35,233 nucleotides of DNA from Microbacteriaceae bacterium PS02333 (lineage in GTDB: Bacteria; Actinomycetota; Actinomycetes; Actinomycetales; Microbacteriaceae), in assembly GCA_029959665.1 (NCBI GenBank), contig JASCOI010000022.1, positions 1 to 35,233 on the forward strand, given 5' to 3'. A program made the position numbers and the translations under genes. The notes beneath the pieces are model-generated. The model worked only from the letters and a program-made list of their open reading frames with translations, made no database searches and was not told the DNA's origin. Shown piece after piece: positions 7,726-14,972 of the stretch. The first letter of the stretch is position 1, and every line of letters starts with the position of its first letter.

Positions 7726-8162
7726 CGGCCGTCTCCGTTCCCGAGGTCGCGCGGGCTCCGTGCCGCGATCTCGTCGAGGGTGGTCTGTTCGGTGCGCAGG
7801 TCCTCCGCCGCGACACGGGAGTCGTGCTGCGTCTCGAGCTTCTCGAGCCCCAGCGCTGCGCGACGGGCGGCGTTGTACGACCCCTGCGCGGCATCGGCGT
7901 CGGCGCGGCGGTGCTGCACGACGGCGTCGAGTTCCTCGAGCATCCCGCGGGTGGCGGCACGAGCTGCGGCGACGGCGCTGAGGGTCGCGGCGTCCTCGAT
8001 CGGCATCGTGGCCTCCTGGTCGCTCAGGTTCCGGCGCGCGGCGATCCGGGCGTCGGCGGCGTCACGGACGCGTTCGTTCGCGGCGGCGAGGACCGCTGCG
8101 GCCTGGTCCTGTTCGGCGTGTCGGAGTCGGAGGAGCCCGGCGAGCGGGAAGCGGCGCGCCAT
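7722..8162 (-). CDS. fliJ: Flagellar export protein FliJ
   Basis: Coiled-coil stalk of the flagellar export ATPase, sitting in the FliI hexamer and contacting FlhA. The 146-residue product starts M-A-R-R-F-P-L-A-G-L-L-R-L-R, typical of FliJ, and is almost wholly helical, rich in Ala, Arg, Glu and Gln. Sequence identity in this family is always low, so position is strong evidence: it lies directly after fliI. The ATG at 8162 overlaps the fliI stop by 1 base of the ATGA signal; an upstream ATG at 8207 would run into fliI and adds Arg/Pro-rich residues unlike the family. Its own stop overlaps the start of the NlpC/P60 gene. Confidence 0.85.
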   Translation of the reverse strand: MARRFPLAGLLRLRHAEQDQAAAVLAAANERVRDAADARIAARRNLSDQEATMPIEDAATLSAVAAARAATRGMLEELDAVVQHRRADADAAQGSYNAARRAALGLEKLETQHDSRVAAEDLRTEQTTLDEIAARSPRDLGNGDGR

Positions 8163-9490
8163 CAGACACCCCCGAGCTGCTGGACGAGTGCGCCGAGGCG
8201 ATCCCACGACGAGTCCGCGGTCGCACGCTCGTCCATGCCCTGGCGGAGGAATGCGTCGATCGCGTCCTGGTGGTCGACGGCCGCGTCCACGAGCGGGTTC
8301 GTCCCACGCTGGTACGCCCCGACGTCGAGCAGGTCCTGCGCGGCCTTCCGTGCGGCCATCACCTTCCGGAGGCCCGTCGCAGCGGCGCGCTGGCGGTCGG
8401 TGGTGACCTTCGACGCCACGCGGGAGATCGAGCCGAGGGCGTCCACGGACGGGAAGTGCCCGGTGACGGCGAGCTTCCGGTCGAGGACGACGTGCCCGTC
8501 GAGGATGCTCCGGGCGGAGTCGGCGATCGGCTCGTTGTGGTCGTCCCCGTCGACGAGCACCGTGTAGAGGCCCGTGATGCTCCCGACGCGGTCGGTGCCG
8601 GCGCGCTCGAGCAGCCCCGCGAGGACCGAGAACGTCGACGGCGGGTAGCCCCTGGTGGCCGGCGGCTCCCCCACGGAGAGCCCGATCTCGCGCTGCGCCA
8701 TCGCGACACGGGTGAGCGAGTCCATCATCAGCACGACGTCCTGCCCGGCGTCGCGGAACGACTCCGCGATGCGGGTGGCGACGAACGCGGCGCGCAGACG
8801 CATGAGCGCCGGCTCGTCCGAGGTGGACACGACGACGATCGAGCGTGCGAGGCCCGCAGGCCCGAGGTCGTCCTCGAGGAACTCCCGGACCTCGCGGCCG
8901 CGCTCCCCGACCAGCGCGATGACGTTGACGGCGGCGTCACTCCCCCTGGCGATCATCGACAGCAGCGACGACTTGCCGACACCGGAGCCCGCGAACAACC
9001 CCATGCGCTGCCCGCGCCCGACGGTCGTCAGGGTGTCGAGCACCCGGACCCCGAGCTGCATCGGCGTGTCGATGCGCGTCCGTGCCATGGCGTTCGGCGT
9101 CGCGTGGTCGAGTTCCACCCAGTCGTCGGCGTCGAGCGGGCCGCGGTCGTCGATCGGGCGACCGAGTCCGTCGAGCACCCGTCCGAACAGGCCGTGACCG
9201 GTCGGCACGAGCACCGGACGTCCGGTGGGCCGAGCCGGCGTCCCCGCGGTGATCCCGGTGAGTCGTCCGAGCGGCATGCAGCGGACGCCCGTCGCGTCGG
9301 TCGCGACGACCTCGACGGCGGTCTGCGGTCCGTCGTCGTGCCCGACGAGGACGACCTCGCCGATGCGCGCGTCGAGTCCGGCGATCGTCAGCCCGAGGCC
9401 GACGGCGCTCGTCACGACGCCGACGCGCTGCGGCGCGGCGAGGGCCACGGCGGCGTCGAGGCCGCGCGGGCGGAGGAGCGTCGCGTTCAC
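8162..9490 (-). CDS. fliI: Flagellum-specific ATP synthase/export ATPase FliI
   Basis: Cytoplasmic hexameric ATPase that delivers substrates to the flagellar export gate. The 442-residue product has the F1-beta-like layout: an N-terminal beta-barrel (about 1-95), then the nucleotide domain with Walker A G-S-G-V-G-K-S at about residues 168-174, and Walker B V-V-L-M-M-D-S-L-T-R at about 250. The type III ATPase signature P-A-T-R-G-Y-P-P-S-T-F follows, and a C-terminal helical domain ends the protein. Length is normal for the family. It is coupled by ATGA overlaps to fliH upstream and fliJ downstream, so the whole ATPase complex FliH-FliI-FliJ is made together. Confidence 0.97.
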   Translation of the reverse strand: MNATLLRPRGLDAAVALAAPQRVGVVTSAVGLGLTIAGLDARIGEVVLVGHDDGPQTAVEVVATDATGVRCMPLGRLTGITAGTPARPTGRPVLVPTGHGLFGRVLDGLGRPIDDRGPLDADDWVELDHATPNAMARTRIDTPMQLGVRVLDTLTTVGRGQRMGLFAGSGVGKSSLLSMIARGSDAAVNVIALVGERGREVREFLEDDLGPAGLARSIVVVSTSDEPALMRLRAAFVATRIAESFRDAGQDVVLMMDSLTRVAMAQREIGLSVGEPPATRGYPPSTFSVLAGLLERAGTDRVGSITGLYTVLVDGDDHNEPIADSARSILDGHVVLDRKLAVTGHFPSVDALGSISRVASKVTTDRQRAAATGLRKVMAARKAAQDLLDVGAYQRGTNPLVDAAVDHQDAIDAFLRQGMDERATADSSWDRLGALVQQLGGV

Positions 9491-10104
9491 GCGGTCACCC
9501 CCAGCGCGTCCTTCGCGCGGGCGAGCGCGACACCGATGCGGGCGTCGAGGATGCCGTCCGGCAGGTCGACGACCGCGTCGCCGTCGGCGAGGGTCGCGTC
9601 CGCGCGCACCGGGACCGGCAGGTCCAGCCCGGCGACCGCCGCGGCGTCCGCCGGGCTGAGCCGCACGGCGATCGCGACGGTGTGGTCGACCGACGCGAGC
9701 GCACGGCGGACCGTCGCCTCCGCACCGGAGTCGACCCCGGCCTCCAGGACCGGACGGGAGGACCGGATCGCGTACCCGACGGCGGCTTCGGCCAGTTCGA
9801 CGGCGGCTTCCACGACGGATCGCTCCGCCGACTCCAGCACCGGCACGGTGCGCGCGATGAGCGCGTCGGTCATCGTGCCGAGCACGGCGAGCCGTCGCGC
9901 CGACTCCGCCTCGAGCTGCGCCACACGGTGGTCGTGCGCTGCCGCGAGCTCGGCGCGCAGGGTGTCCGTCTCCGCCTGCGCGGCCCGGAGCCCTGCTGCG
10001 TACCCGGCGGCGTGCCCGCGGACCTCGGCGCTGGCGACGCGGTCGCGGAGCCCGGCGTCCGCGACGACGGGGAACGCGACCCGTTCGAAGGTGGTGTCAC
10101 TCAA
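9487..10104 (-). CDS. fliH: Flagellar assembly protein FliH
   Basis: Regulator and stator-like partner of FliI that tethers the ATPase to the C-ring. The 205-residue product is Ala-rich with a long helical N-terminal part (about 20-95, many Ala/Glu/Arg). The C-terminal part (about 100-205) resembles the FliH/HrpE domain: V-E-A-A-V-E-L-A-E-A-A-V-G-Y-A-I and V-R-L-S-P-A-D-A-A-A-V-A-G. It overlaps fliG by 8 bp and fliI by 4 bp. The family is weakly conserved; the call rests on domain-like pattern, length and its fixed place between fliG and fliI. Confidence 0.88.
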   Translation of the reverse strand: MSDTTFERVAFPVVADAGLRDRVASAEVRGHAAGYAAGLRAAQAETDTLRAELAAAHDHRVAQLEAESARRLAVLGTMTDALIARTVPVLESAERSVVEAAVELAEAAVGYAIRSSRPVLEAGVDSGAEATVRRALASVDHTVAIAVRLSPADAAAVAGLDLPVPVRADATLADGDAVVDLPDGILDARIGVALARAKDALGVTA

Positions 10105-11131
10105 CGAGCTCGTCCTCCTCCGCGCGGTGGACGGTGATGACGCCCTGCGCCTCGAGCTCGCGGACGGAGCGGACGACCTCGGCGCGGGCCTCCTCGACCT
10201 GCGAGACGCGCACGGGGCCCATCGCCTGCAGTTCGTCGTCGAGCAGTTCGCGGTTGCGCTCGGAGACGTTGGCGCGGATGGTCTCGACGACCGGTCCGGC
10301 AGCGCCCTTCATCGCGGTCGCGAGGATCTTCGAGTCGATGCCGCGGAGCACCTGCTGGATGTCCCGCGCCTCGAGCTTGACGATGTCCTCGAACGTGAGC
10401 ATCCGGGAGCGGATGTCCTCCGCGAGCTCGGGGTCGCGCGCCTCGAGACCGTCGAGCACGGCCTTCTCGGTGGCGACGTCCGACCGGTTGATGATGTCCA
10501 CGAGCGGCTGGATGCCCCCGACGACCTCGATGCTCTCGCGTGGCGACACGACGGCGCCGGCGCGCTGCCGGAGCACACCGGCGACGATGCCGACCGCCTC
10601 GGGGGTCGCCGAGCCCATCGTGGCGAACGCCTGCGCGACGTCCGTGCGGGCACGCTCGTCGACCCCGGCGAGCACGGCGCTCGCCTGGGCGGGCTTCAGG
10701 TGCGCCAGCACGAGGGCGATGGTCTGCGGGAGCTCGCCCTCGAGCAGGGTGATGATCTGACCCGGTTCGGCGTCGTCGAGGAAGTCGAAGGACTGCCCGG
10801 CGAGGTTCGAGGCCAGGCGGTCCATGACACCCGCGGCGCGCTCTGCACCGAACGACGCCTCGAGGAGCCCGAGTGCGGTCTCCTTGCCGCCGCGACGCTG
10901 CGTGCGCCCGGTCAGGGTCATCCGGTGGAACTCGGTCAGCGTCTTGTCGACGACGGTGTCCTCGACGCGGCGCATCCGGACGATCTCGGCGGAGATCTCC
11001 TCGGCCTCGAGCTCGGAGAACTGCTTCATCACCTCGGCGGCGCGCTCGGTCTCCATCTGCATGAGGATGAGCGCGACCTTCTGCGCACCGGTCAGCGCGC
11101 GGTCTCCGGATGCGGGGGCGGCGGCGTTCAC
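10097..11131 (-). CDS. fliG: Flagellar motor switch protein FliG
   Basis: C-ring protein that binds the MS ring (FliF) and receives torque from the stators. The 344-residue product shows the three FliG parts. The N-terminal domain has A-L-T-G-A-Q-K-V-A-L-I-L-M-Q-M. The middle domain has I-I-T-L-L-E-G-E-L-P-Q-T-I-A-L-V-L-A-H-L. The C-terminal domain (D-I-V-K-L-E-A-R-D-I-Q-Q-V-L-R-G-I-D then I-L-A-T-A-M-K-G-A) carries the charged torque helix. The start overlaps the fliF stop by 4 bp. Its partners FliM and FliN, and the MotA/MotB stators, are not encoded in the window. Confidence 0.97.
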   Translation of the reverse strand: MNAAAPASGDRALTGAQKVALILMQMETERAAEVMKQFSELEAEEISAEIVRMRRVEDTVVDKTLTEFHRMTLTGRTQRRGGKETALGLLEASFGAERAAGVMDRLASNLAGQSFDFLDDAEPGQIITLLEGELPQTIALVLAHLKPAQASAVLAGVDERARTDVAQAFATMGSATPEAVGIVAGVLRQRAGAVVSPRESIEVVGGIQPLVDIINRSDVATEKAVLDGLEARDPELAEDIRSRMLTFEDIVKLEARDIQQVLRGIDSKILATAMKGAAGPVVETIRANVSERNRELLDDELQAMGPVRVSQVEEARAEVVRSVRELEAQGVITVHRAEEDELVE

Positions 11132-12798
11132 ACCGTGGTCCGGTCGTCAAGGAGCCCGCGGAGGAGCTCGGCCGTGCGCTTCGGGTCGCGCTCGGCGAGG
11201 GCGGAGATGTCCTGGCGGCGGCGTTCGGCGGTGATCTCGTCGGTGGTGAGGACCTCGGTCGGGGCGTCGTCGTGCGGCAGCGTCGGCAGCGCGACGGTCG
11301 GGGCGTCGCCGGCGGACGAGAGCCCGGCGCGCTGCTCGGCCGCGTCGACCGCCAACGGCAGTTCGAACGCGCTCCCGAAGGCGTCGAGCTCGCCGACGTC
11401 GACGCTCTCGCGCTCTTGCCGCCGGCCGCGCTTGACCAGCACGATGATGAGCGCGATGAGGGCCAGTGCGATCCCGATGACGATGCCGGCGGTCCGGATC
11501 GCCGACCACATCGCCTCCTGCTGGTCGGCCTGCTGCTGCGCCTTCAGCGCCTTCGCGGCGTCGTCGGCGGTGGTCGTGTCGAAGTCCATCATCGCGACCT
11601 TGACCTGGTCCCCGCGGGCGGTGTCGGCACCGGCAGCGGCGGACACGAGGTCGTTGATGCTCTGCAGGTTCGCGTTCTGCACCGAGGCGGCCTTGCTGTT
11701 GAGCGCGACGGACACCGTCTGCCGGTCGACGCCGCCCGACGGGATCTGCGTGGTCTCGGTGGTGTGGTCGACGGCGTTGTTCTTCGTCGCCGACTCGTTC
11801 GTGTAGCCGCCGTCGCCGGTGCCGCTCGTCGCGGTGCCGTTCGGGACGGCGATGTTGTCCGGGCCGAGGACACCCGTCGCACCGCCCGATGCACCGGAGC
11901 CGGAACCGTACTGCTCCTTCGTCGACGACTCGTTGAGCGCGACCGGTCCGGAGGTCGGCGTCGTGTAGGACTCCGACGTGCGGGTCCCGGTGTTCTGGTT
12001 CATCGTCGCGGACACGACGACGCTGGCGTTGCCGGCTCCGAGGGTCGTGTCGAGCAGGTCCTGGATCTTCTTCGAGGTGGTTGCGTCGTAGTCCGCTGCC
12101 TGGTCGGCACCCGACCCGGTCGCGCCGGTGCCCACGGCCGACAGGGTCTGGCCCTTCGCGTCGACCACGGACACGTCGGTGGGCTGCATGCCCTCGACCG
12201 CGGCGCTCGTCAGGTGCACGATCGACTGCACCTGGTCGGTGGTGAGCTGGACGCCGTTCTTCGTGGCGATGAACACCGACGCCGTCGGGTCCTTCTCCTC
12301 GGACACGAACACCGACTTCTCCGGGATCGCGAGCTGCACGGTGGCGGTCTGCACACCGTCCATCGCCGAGATCGTCTTCGCGAGCTCGCCCTCGATCGCG
12401 CGCTTGTAGGTGACGTCCTGCTGGAACTCGGAGCTCGTCACGCCCATCTTGTCGAGCAGCGAGTAGCCGCCCTCGTTCGACGACGGCAGGCCGTTCGACG
12501 CCGCCTTGAGCCGCTCGGTGTACACCGCGGACTGCGGCACGAGGATCGTCGCCCCGCCGTCGGTGAGCTGGAACGGCACACCGTCGGTGGTGAGCTGGTC
12601 CGTGACCGAGCTCGCGTCGGCAGCGGCCAGCCCGGTGAAGAGCGGCGCGTAGGACGGCTTGCCGAGCCACGACGCGAGTGCGATGCCGCCGAGCACGAGC
12701 GCCGCGACCCCGAGGATCGCGATGGTGCGCTGAGCGGCGGAGAAGCCCTTGACGTAGGCGCCGAGGCGGCCGAAGACGTTCTGCAGTGCGGCGGGCAT
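11128..12798 (-). CDS. fliF: Flagellar MS-ring protein FliF
   Basis: Membrane ring on which rod, export gate and switch are built. The 556-residue product has an N-terminal membrane helix (about 24-44, I-A-I-L-G-V-A-A-L-V-L-G-G-I-A-L-A), then periplasmic ring-building domains containing V-P-F-Q-L-T-D-G-G-A-T-I-L-V-P. A second helix (A-G-I-V-I-G-I-A-L-A-L-I-A-L-I-I-V-L-V) sits near residue 450, and a cytoplasmic tail ending D-P-K-R-T-A-E-L-L-R-G-L-L would bind FliG. The ATG at 12798 overlaps the fliE stop (ATGA). Extending upstream gives Arg/His-rich non-coding-type sequence antisense to nothing and through fliE, so it is rejected. Confidence 0.97.
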   Translation of the reverse strand: MPAALQNVFGRLGAYVKGFSAAQRTIAILGVAALVLGGIALASWLGKPSYAPLFTGLAAADASSVTDQLTTDGVPFQLTDGGATILVPQSAVYTERLKAASNGLPSSNEGGYSLLDKMGVTSSEFQQDVTYKRAIEGELAKTISAMDGVQTATVQLAIPEKSVFVSEEKDPTASVFIATKNGVQLTTDQVQSIVHLTSAAVEGMQPTDVSVVDAKGQTLSAVGTGATGSGADQAADYDATTSKKIQDLLDTTLGAGNASVVVSATMNQNTGTRTSESYTTPTSGPVALNESSTKEQYGSGSGASGGATGVLGPDNIAVPNGTATSGTGDGGYTNESATKNNAVDHTTETTQIPSGGVDRQTVSVALNSKAASVQNANLQSINDLVSAAAGADTARGDQVKVAMMDFDTTTADDAAKALKAQQQADQQEAMWSAIRTAGIVIGIALALIALIIVLVKRGRRQERESVDVGELDAFGSAFELPLAVDAAEQRAGLSSAGDAPTVALPTLPHDDAPTEVLTTDEITAERRRQDISALAERDPKRTAELLRGLLDDRTTV

Positions 12799-13127
12799 CA
12801 GGCCTGCATCCTCATGATCTCGTTGAAGGCGTCGACGCCCTTGTTGCGGACGGCGGCGACGAGTTCGAGCGTGACCTGCGCGCGGGTGGACGCGATGGTG
12901 GCGTCGTGGATGTCGTCGAGGTTGCCGGTGACGGCCTTGAGCGCGAGCGTCTTCGACGTGCTCTGCAACTCCTGGAGCCCGTCGACGGCGTTGCCGAGGC
13001 TCGCGGCGAAGGACCCGTCGGTACCGGTGGTGGGCTCGGCGGTGGTCGCGGGCGTGGTGGCCTGGTTCGTGCCGAACACCCCGGAGAGGGCGTTCGTGGT
13101 CACACCGTTCACGGCGTCGATGGGCAT
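12798..13127 (-). CDS. fliE: Flagellar hook-basal body protein FliE
   Basis: Small adaptor between the MS ring and the proximal rod. The 109-residue product has the conserved C-terminus V-T-L-E-L-V-A-A-V-R-N-K-G-V-D-A-F-N-E-I-M-R-M-Q, diagnostic for FliE, behind a Thr/Ala-rich N-terminus. The ATG at 13127 overlaps the flgC stop and its own stop overlaps the fliF start, both as ATGA, so the rod base is translated as a coupled set. Confidence 0.95.
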   Translation of the reverse strand: MPIDAVNGVTTNALSGVFGTNQATTPATTAEPTTGTDGSFAASLGNAVDGLQELQSTSKTLALKAVTGNLDDIHDATIASTRAQVTLELVAAVRNKGVDAFNEIMRMQA

Positions 13128-13522
13128 CAGTTCTTCCCGATCTGCAGTGCCGCCTCGTAGGCGGTCTTGGCGCGGTCGACCACGGCGGCGTTCGCCTGGT
13201 AGCCACGCTGGGCCATGATGAGGTCCGCCATCTGCGTGCCGAGGTCGATGTCCGGCATGCGGACGTACCCCTCGGCGTTCGCGAGCGGGTTGTCCGGGTC
13301 GTAGGTCACCCGGCCGGCGGCGCTGCCGAACGCGGCGCCCTTGACGTAGGCGCCGGAGACGCCGTTGCCCTCCTGCACCTCGACGTACCGGGCCTGGAAC
13401 GCGCTGTCGTCCATCGAGCGGACGGTGTTGACGTTGGCGATGTTGTCGGAGATGGCGTCGAGCCACTTCCGGTGCACGGTGAGGCCGGTGCTCGCGATGC
13501 CGATCGCGTCGAACGTCGTCAC
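13127..13522 (-). CDS. flgC: Flagellar basal-body rod protein FlgC
   Basis: Proximal rod subunit. The 131-residue product begins with the rod signature F-D-A-I-G-I-A-S-T-G-L and D-N-I-A-N-V-N-T-V at about residues 26-34. It ends with the conserved D-L-I-M-A-Q-R-G-Y-Q-A-N-A-A-V-V-D-R-A-K-T-A-Y-E coil. The central Y-V-R-M-P-D-I-D-L motif is typical of FlgC. It overlaps flgB and fliE by 4 bp each. Confidence 0.96.
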   Translation of the reverse strand: MTTFDAIGIASTGLTVHRKWLDAISDNIANVNTVRSMDDSAFQARYVEVQEGNGVSGAYVKGAAFGSAAGRVTYDPDNPLANAEGYVRMPDIDLGTQMADLIMAQRGYQANAAVVDRAKTAYEAALQIGKN

Positions 13523-13863
13523 GAGTTGGTCCGCATCGCCGCACGGACGCTGGTCAGCTCGGAGTTCATCGCCTGCGTGGCGAACTGGTACCGGAGCACC
13601 GTGTCGATGTTGGAGAGCGTCTCCTCGTCGAGGTTGACGTTGTTGCCGTTCGTGTTCGTGGGCTCGAGGCTCCGCGCGACGGTCGGCGTCGTGCTGCCGT
13701 TGCCCTCGACGACGGACTTGGCGAGCGCGTCCTCGAACTGCACCTTCTCGGCGTGGTAGTTCGTGGTGTTGATGTTCGCGATGTTGTTCGCGATGACGCG
13801 CTGGCGCATCGAGAGCCCGTCGAGCGCGCTCTGCAGCGCAGCCGACGTCACGGAATCGAACAC
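13519..13863 (-). CDS. flgB: Flagellar basal-body rod protein FlgB
   Basis: Proximal rod subunit and first gene of the long operon running to flgE. With a GTG start at 13863 the product is 114 residues and begins V(M)-F-D-S-V-T, as FlgB usually does. GAGGGG sits 7 bases before this GTG, whereas the ATG at 13908 gives 15 extra residues not seen in the family. The rod motif N-N-I-A-N-I-N-T-T-N-Y is at about residues 26-36, and the C-terminus Y-Q-F-A-T-Q-A-M-N-S-E-L matches the FlgB coil. A sigma-28-like promoter is placed about 100 bp upstream. Confidence 0.94.
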   Translation of the reverse strand: MFDSVTSAALQSALDGLSMRQRVIANNIANINTTNYHAEKVQFEDALAKSVVEGNGSTTPTVARSLEPTNTNGNNVNLDEETLSNIDTVLRYQFATQAMNSELTSVRAAMRTNS

Positions 13864-13965
13864 GGAGGGTCCCCTCGTCAAGGTGCCGTCGTCCCTGTGC
13901 GATGACACCGTGCGGTGGTGGCCGATCCGTGGCCGGGTGGTCGAGCGATCCGTGCTCGTGGGGCG

Positions 13966-13993
13966 CTATCGGAGCGCGTGTCCCGCGGTGTTA
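13966..13993 (-). promoter_or_regulatory. Sigma-28-like promoter of the flgB operon
   Basis: On the minus strand TAAC (13993-13990) is followed after 16 bases by TCCGATAG (13973-13966). The FliA/SigD/WhiG consensus is TAAA, about 15 bases, GCCGATAA. The -10 matches at 6 of 8 and the -35 at 3 of 4. It would give a leader of about 95 nt. Placement upstream of the main basal-body operon supports it; transcript data would be needed to confirm. Confidence 0.5.
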
Positions 13994-14022
13994 GCGGTTG
14001 CCCCGAACGGGGGGGCCGGCCG

Positions 14023-14220
14023 TTTCGCGCGGAGGTGGCCGTTCCGCGCCCGGGCCGTTTCGTGCGTAGGAAGCTCTTTCGCGCGTAGGTGGCCGTTCCG
14101 CGCGTGGGCTGTTTCGCGCATAGGAAGCTCTTTCGCGCGTAGGAGGTCGGAAATTCCGACCTCCTACGCGCGTTTCGGTTTCCTACGCGCGATTCGACCG
14201 CCTACGCGCGATTCGGCTCG
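14023..14220. repeat. 54-bp tandem repeat and 39-nt palindrome array
   Basis: Fills most of the 357-bp gap between fliT and flgB. Two 54-bp copies (14023-14076, 14077-14130; about 48 of 54 bases equal) and a third partial copy are each built of three 17-19-bp units with core TTTCGCGCGTAGG. They end in a palindrome with a 19-bp arm (14134-14152 and 14154-14172) around a single base. Three more units then follow in the opposite orientation (CCTACGCGCG at 14163, 14182 and 14201). I see no open reading frame with coding character. As RNA from fliT the palindrome could terminate transcription. Origin and function are unknown. Confidence 0.85.
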
Positions 14221-14535
14221 CTAGGCGGAGGCGTCGAGGTACACCGAGCGCTGCGGTTCGCGGGTCGCGTCGACCGCGCGGAGCGCCCCGAGGTGCTCGA
14301 GCGTGCTGCGGCGTTCCTGTTCCAGCAACTGCACGCGTTCCCGCTGCGCGGCGAGCAGTCGGGAGGCCCGCCCCACCAGGTCCCGCGGGATCCGACCCAG
14401 CCCGGTCGGCTCGTGCCATGGGGCCGGGTCGTCCGCGACCGCCGCCTGTTCCAGGGACGTGAGCACGTCCTCCCAAGCGGCCCGCTGCTCGTCGGGCCCG
14501 GTCTGCTCGTCTGGCGTGGTCTGCTCAGGCGACAC
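14221..14535 (-). CDS. Probable FliT-like flagellar chaperone
   Basis: A 104-residue, mostly helical protein rich in Glu, Gln, Arg and Leu (W-E-D-V-L-T-S-L-E-Q-A then L-L-A-A-Q-R-E-R-V-Q-L-L-E-Q-E). It is encoded directly after fliS, where Gram-positive flagellar loci usually place fliT, the export chaperone of the cap protein FliD. I see no diagnostic motif; the call rests on helical content, size and position. The GTG at 14535 overlaps the fliS stop and has GGAG upstream; earlier starts would put the protein inside fliS in another frame. A long palindromic repeat follows its stop and may terminate the fliD-fliS-fliT transcript. Confidence 0.65.
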   Translation of the reverse strand: MSPEQTTPDEQTGPDEQRAAWEDVLTSLEQAAVADDPAPWHEPTGLGRIPRDLVGRASRLLAAQRERVQLLEQERRSTLEHLGALRAVDATREPQRSVYLDASA

Positions 14536-14959
14536 CGAGCGCTCCGCCGATCGTGTGCTGTGCCGGTGCCGGCGTCGCCGGGATGGCCGCAGCGGCGTCG
14601 TGCCAGGACTGTCGCAGGGGCTCGAGGATCCGGATGCAGTCGCGGGTCGCGTGGACGTCCCGGTGCACGTTCGCGGTGATGAGCGACGTGGACGCGTAGT
14701 TGTAGATCGCCAGGAGTCCCTCGCCGCCGTCCCACGCGTCGATGCGGAGGGTCGCGGACAGCTCGCCGACGATGGCCTGGGCGTGCAGGAGCTGCTCGCG
14801 TGCGGCCTCCCAGTCGCTCGTGGTCTGCGCGGCCTCTGCACGGTGCAGGTCGAGCAGCAGCCGGTCGTAGAGCATCGTGACGAGCTGTGCCGGCGTCGCG
14901 GAGAGGACGGCCTCGCTGGTGTACTGCGCGCGGCGGCGGAGCGTGTTCTTGTCGTACAT
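14525..14959 (-). CDS. fliS: Flagellin export chaperone FliS
   Basis: Binds the C-terminal helix of flagellin in the cytoplasm, keeping it unpolymerised and delivering it to FlhA. The 144-residue product has the family core A-T-P-A-Q-L-V-T-M-L-Y-D-R-L-L-L-D-L (about 21-38) and W-D-G-G-E-G-L-L-A-I-Y-N-Y-A-S-T-S-L-I-T-A-N (about 75-96). It begins M-Y-D-K-N. GAGGAG lies just before the ATG. It follows fliD after 13 bp and overlaps fliT. In B. subtilis FliS also takes part in flagellin homeostasis with FliW and CsrA. Confidence 0.95.
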   Translation of the reverse strand: MYDKNTLRRRAQYTSEAVLSATPAQLVTMLYDRLLLDLHRAEAAQTTSDWEAAREQLLHAQAIVGELSATLRIDAWDGGEGLLAIYNYASTSLITANVHRDVHATRDCIRILEPLRQSWHDAAAAIPATPAPAQHTIGGALGVA

Positions 14960-14972
14960 GGTGTCTCCTCGC

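Noticed and set aside
8270-11806. A plus-strand open frame of about 1178 codons antisense to fliI-fliF
   Set aside because: Arises from the high third-position GC of the real minus-strand genes; composition is Arg/Gly/Asp-rich and no family motif is visible.
11110-13218. A plus-strand open frame of about 702 codons antisense to fliF and fliE
   Set aside because: Same GC effect; Arg/Val/Asp-rich with no domain pattern, while the opposite strand encodes clear flagellar proteins.
14023-14220. Possible CRISPR array
   Set aside because: Units are 17-19 bp without unique spacers, are degenerate, and occur in both orientations around one palindrome; no cas genes nearby.
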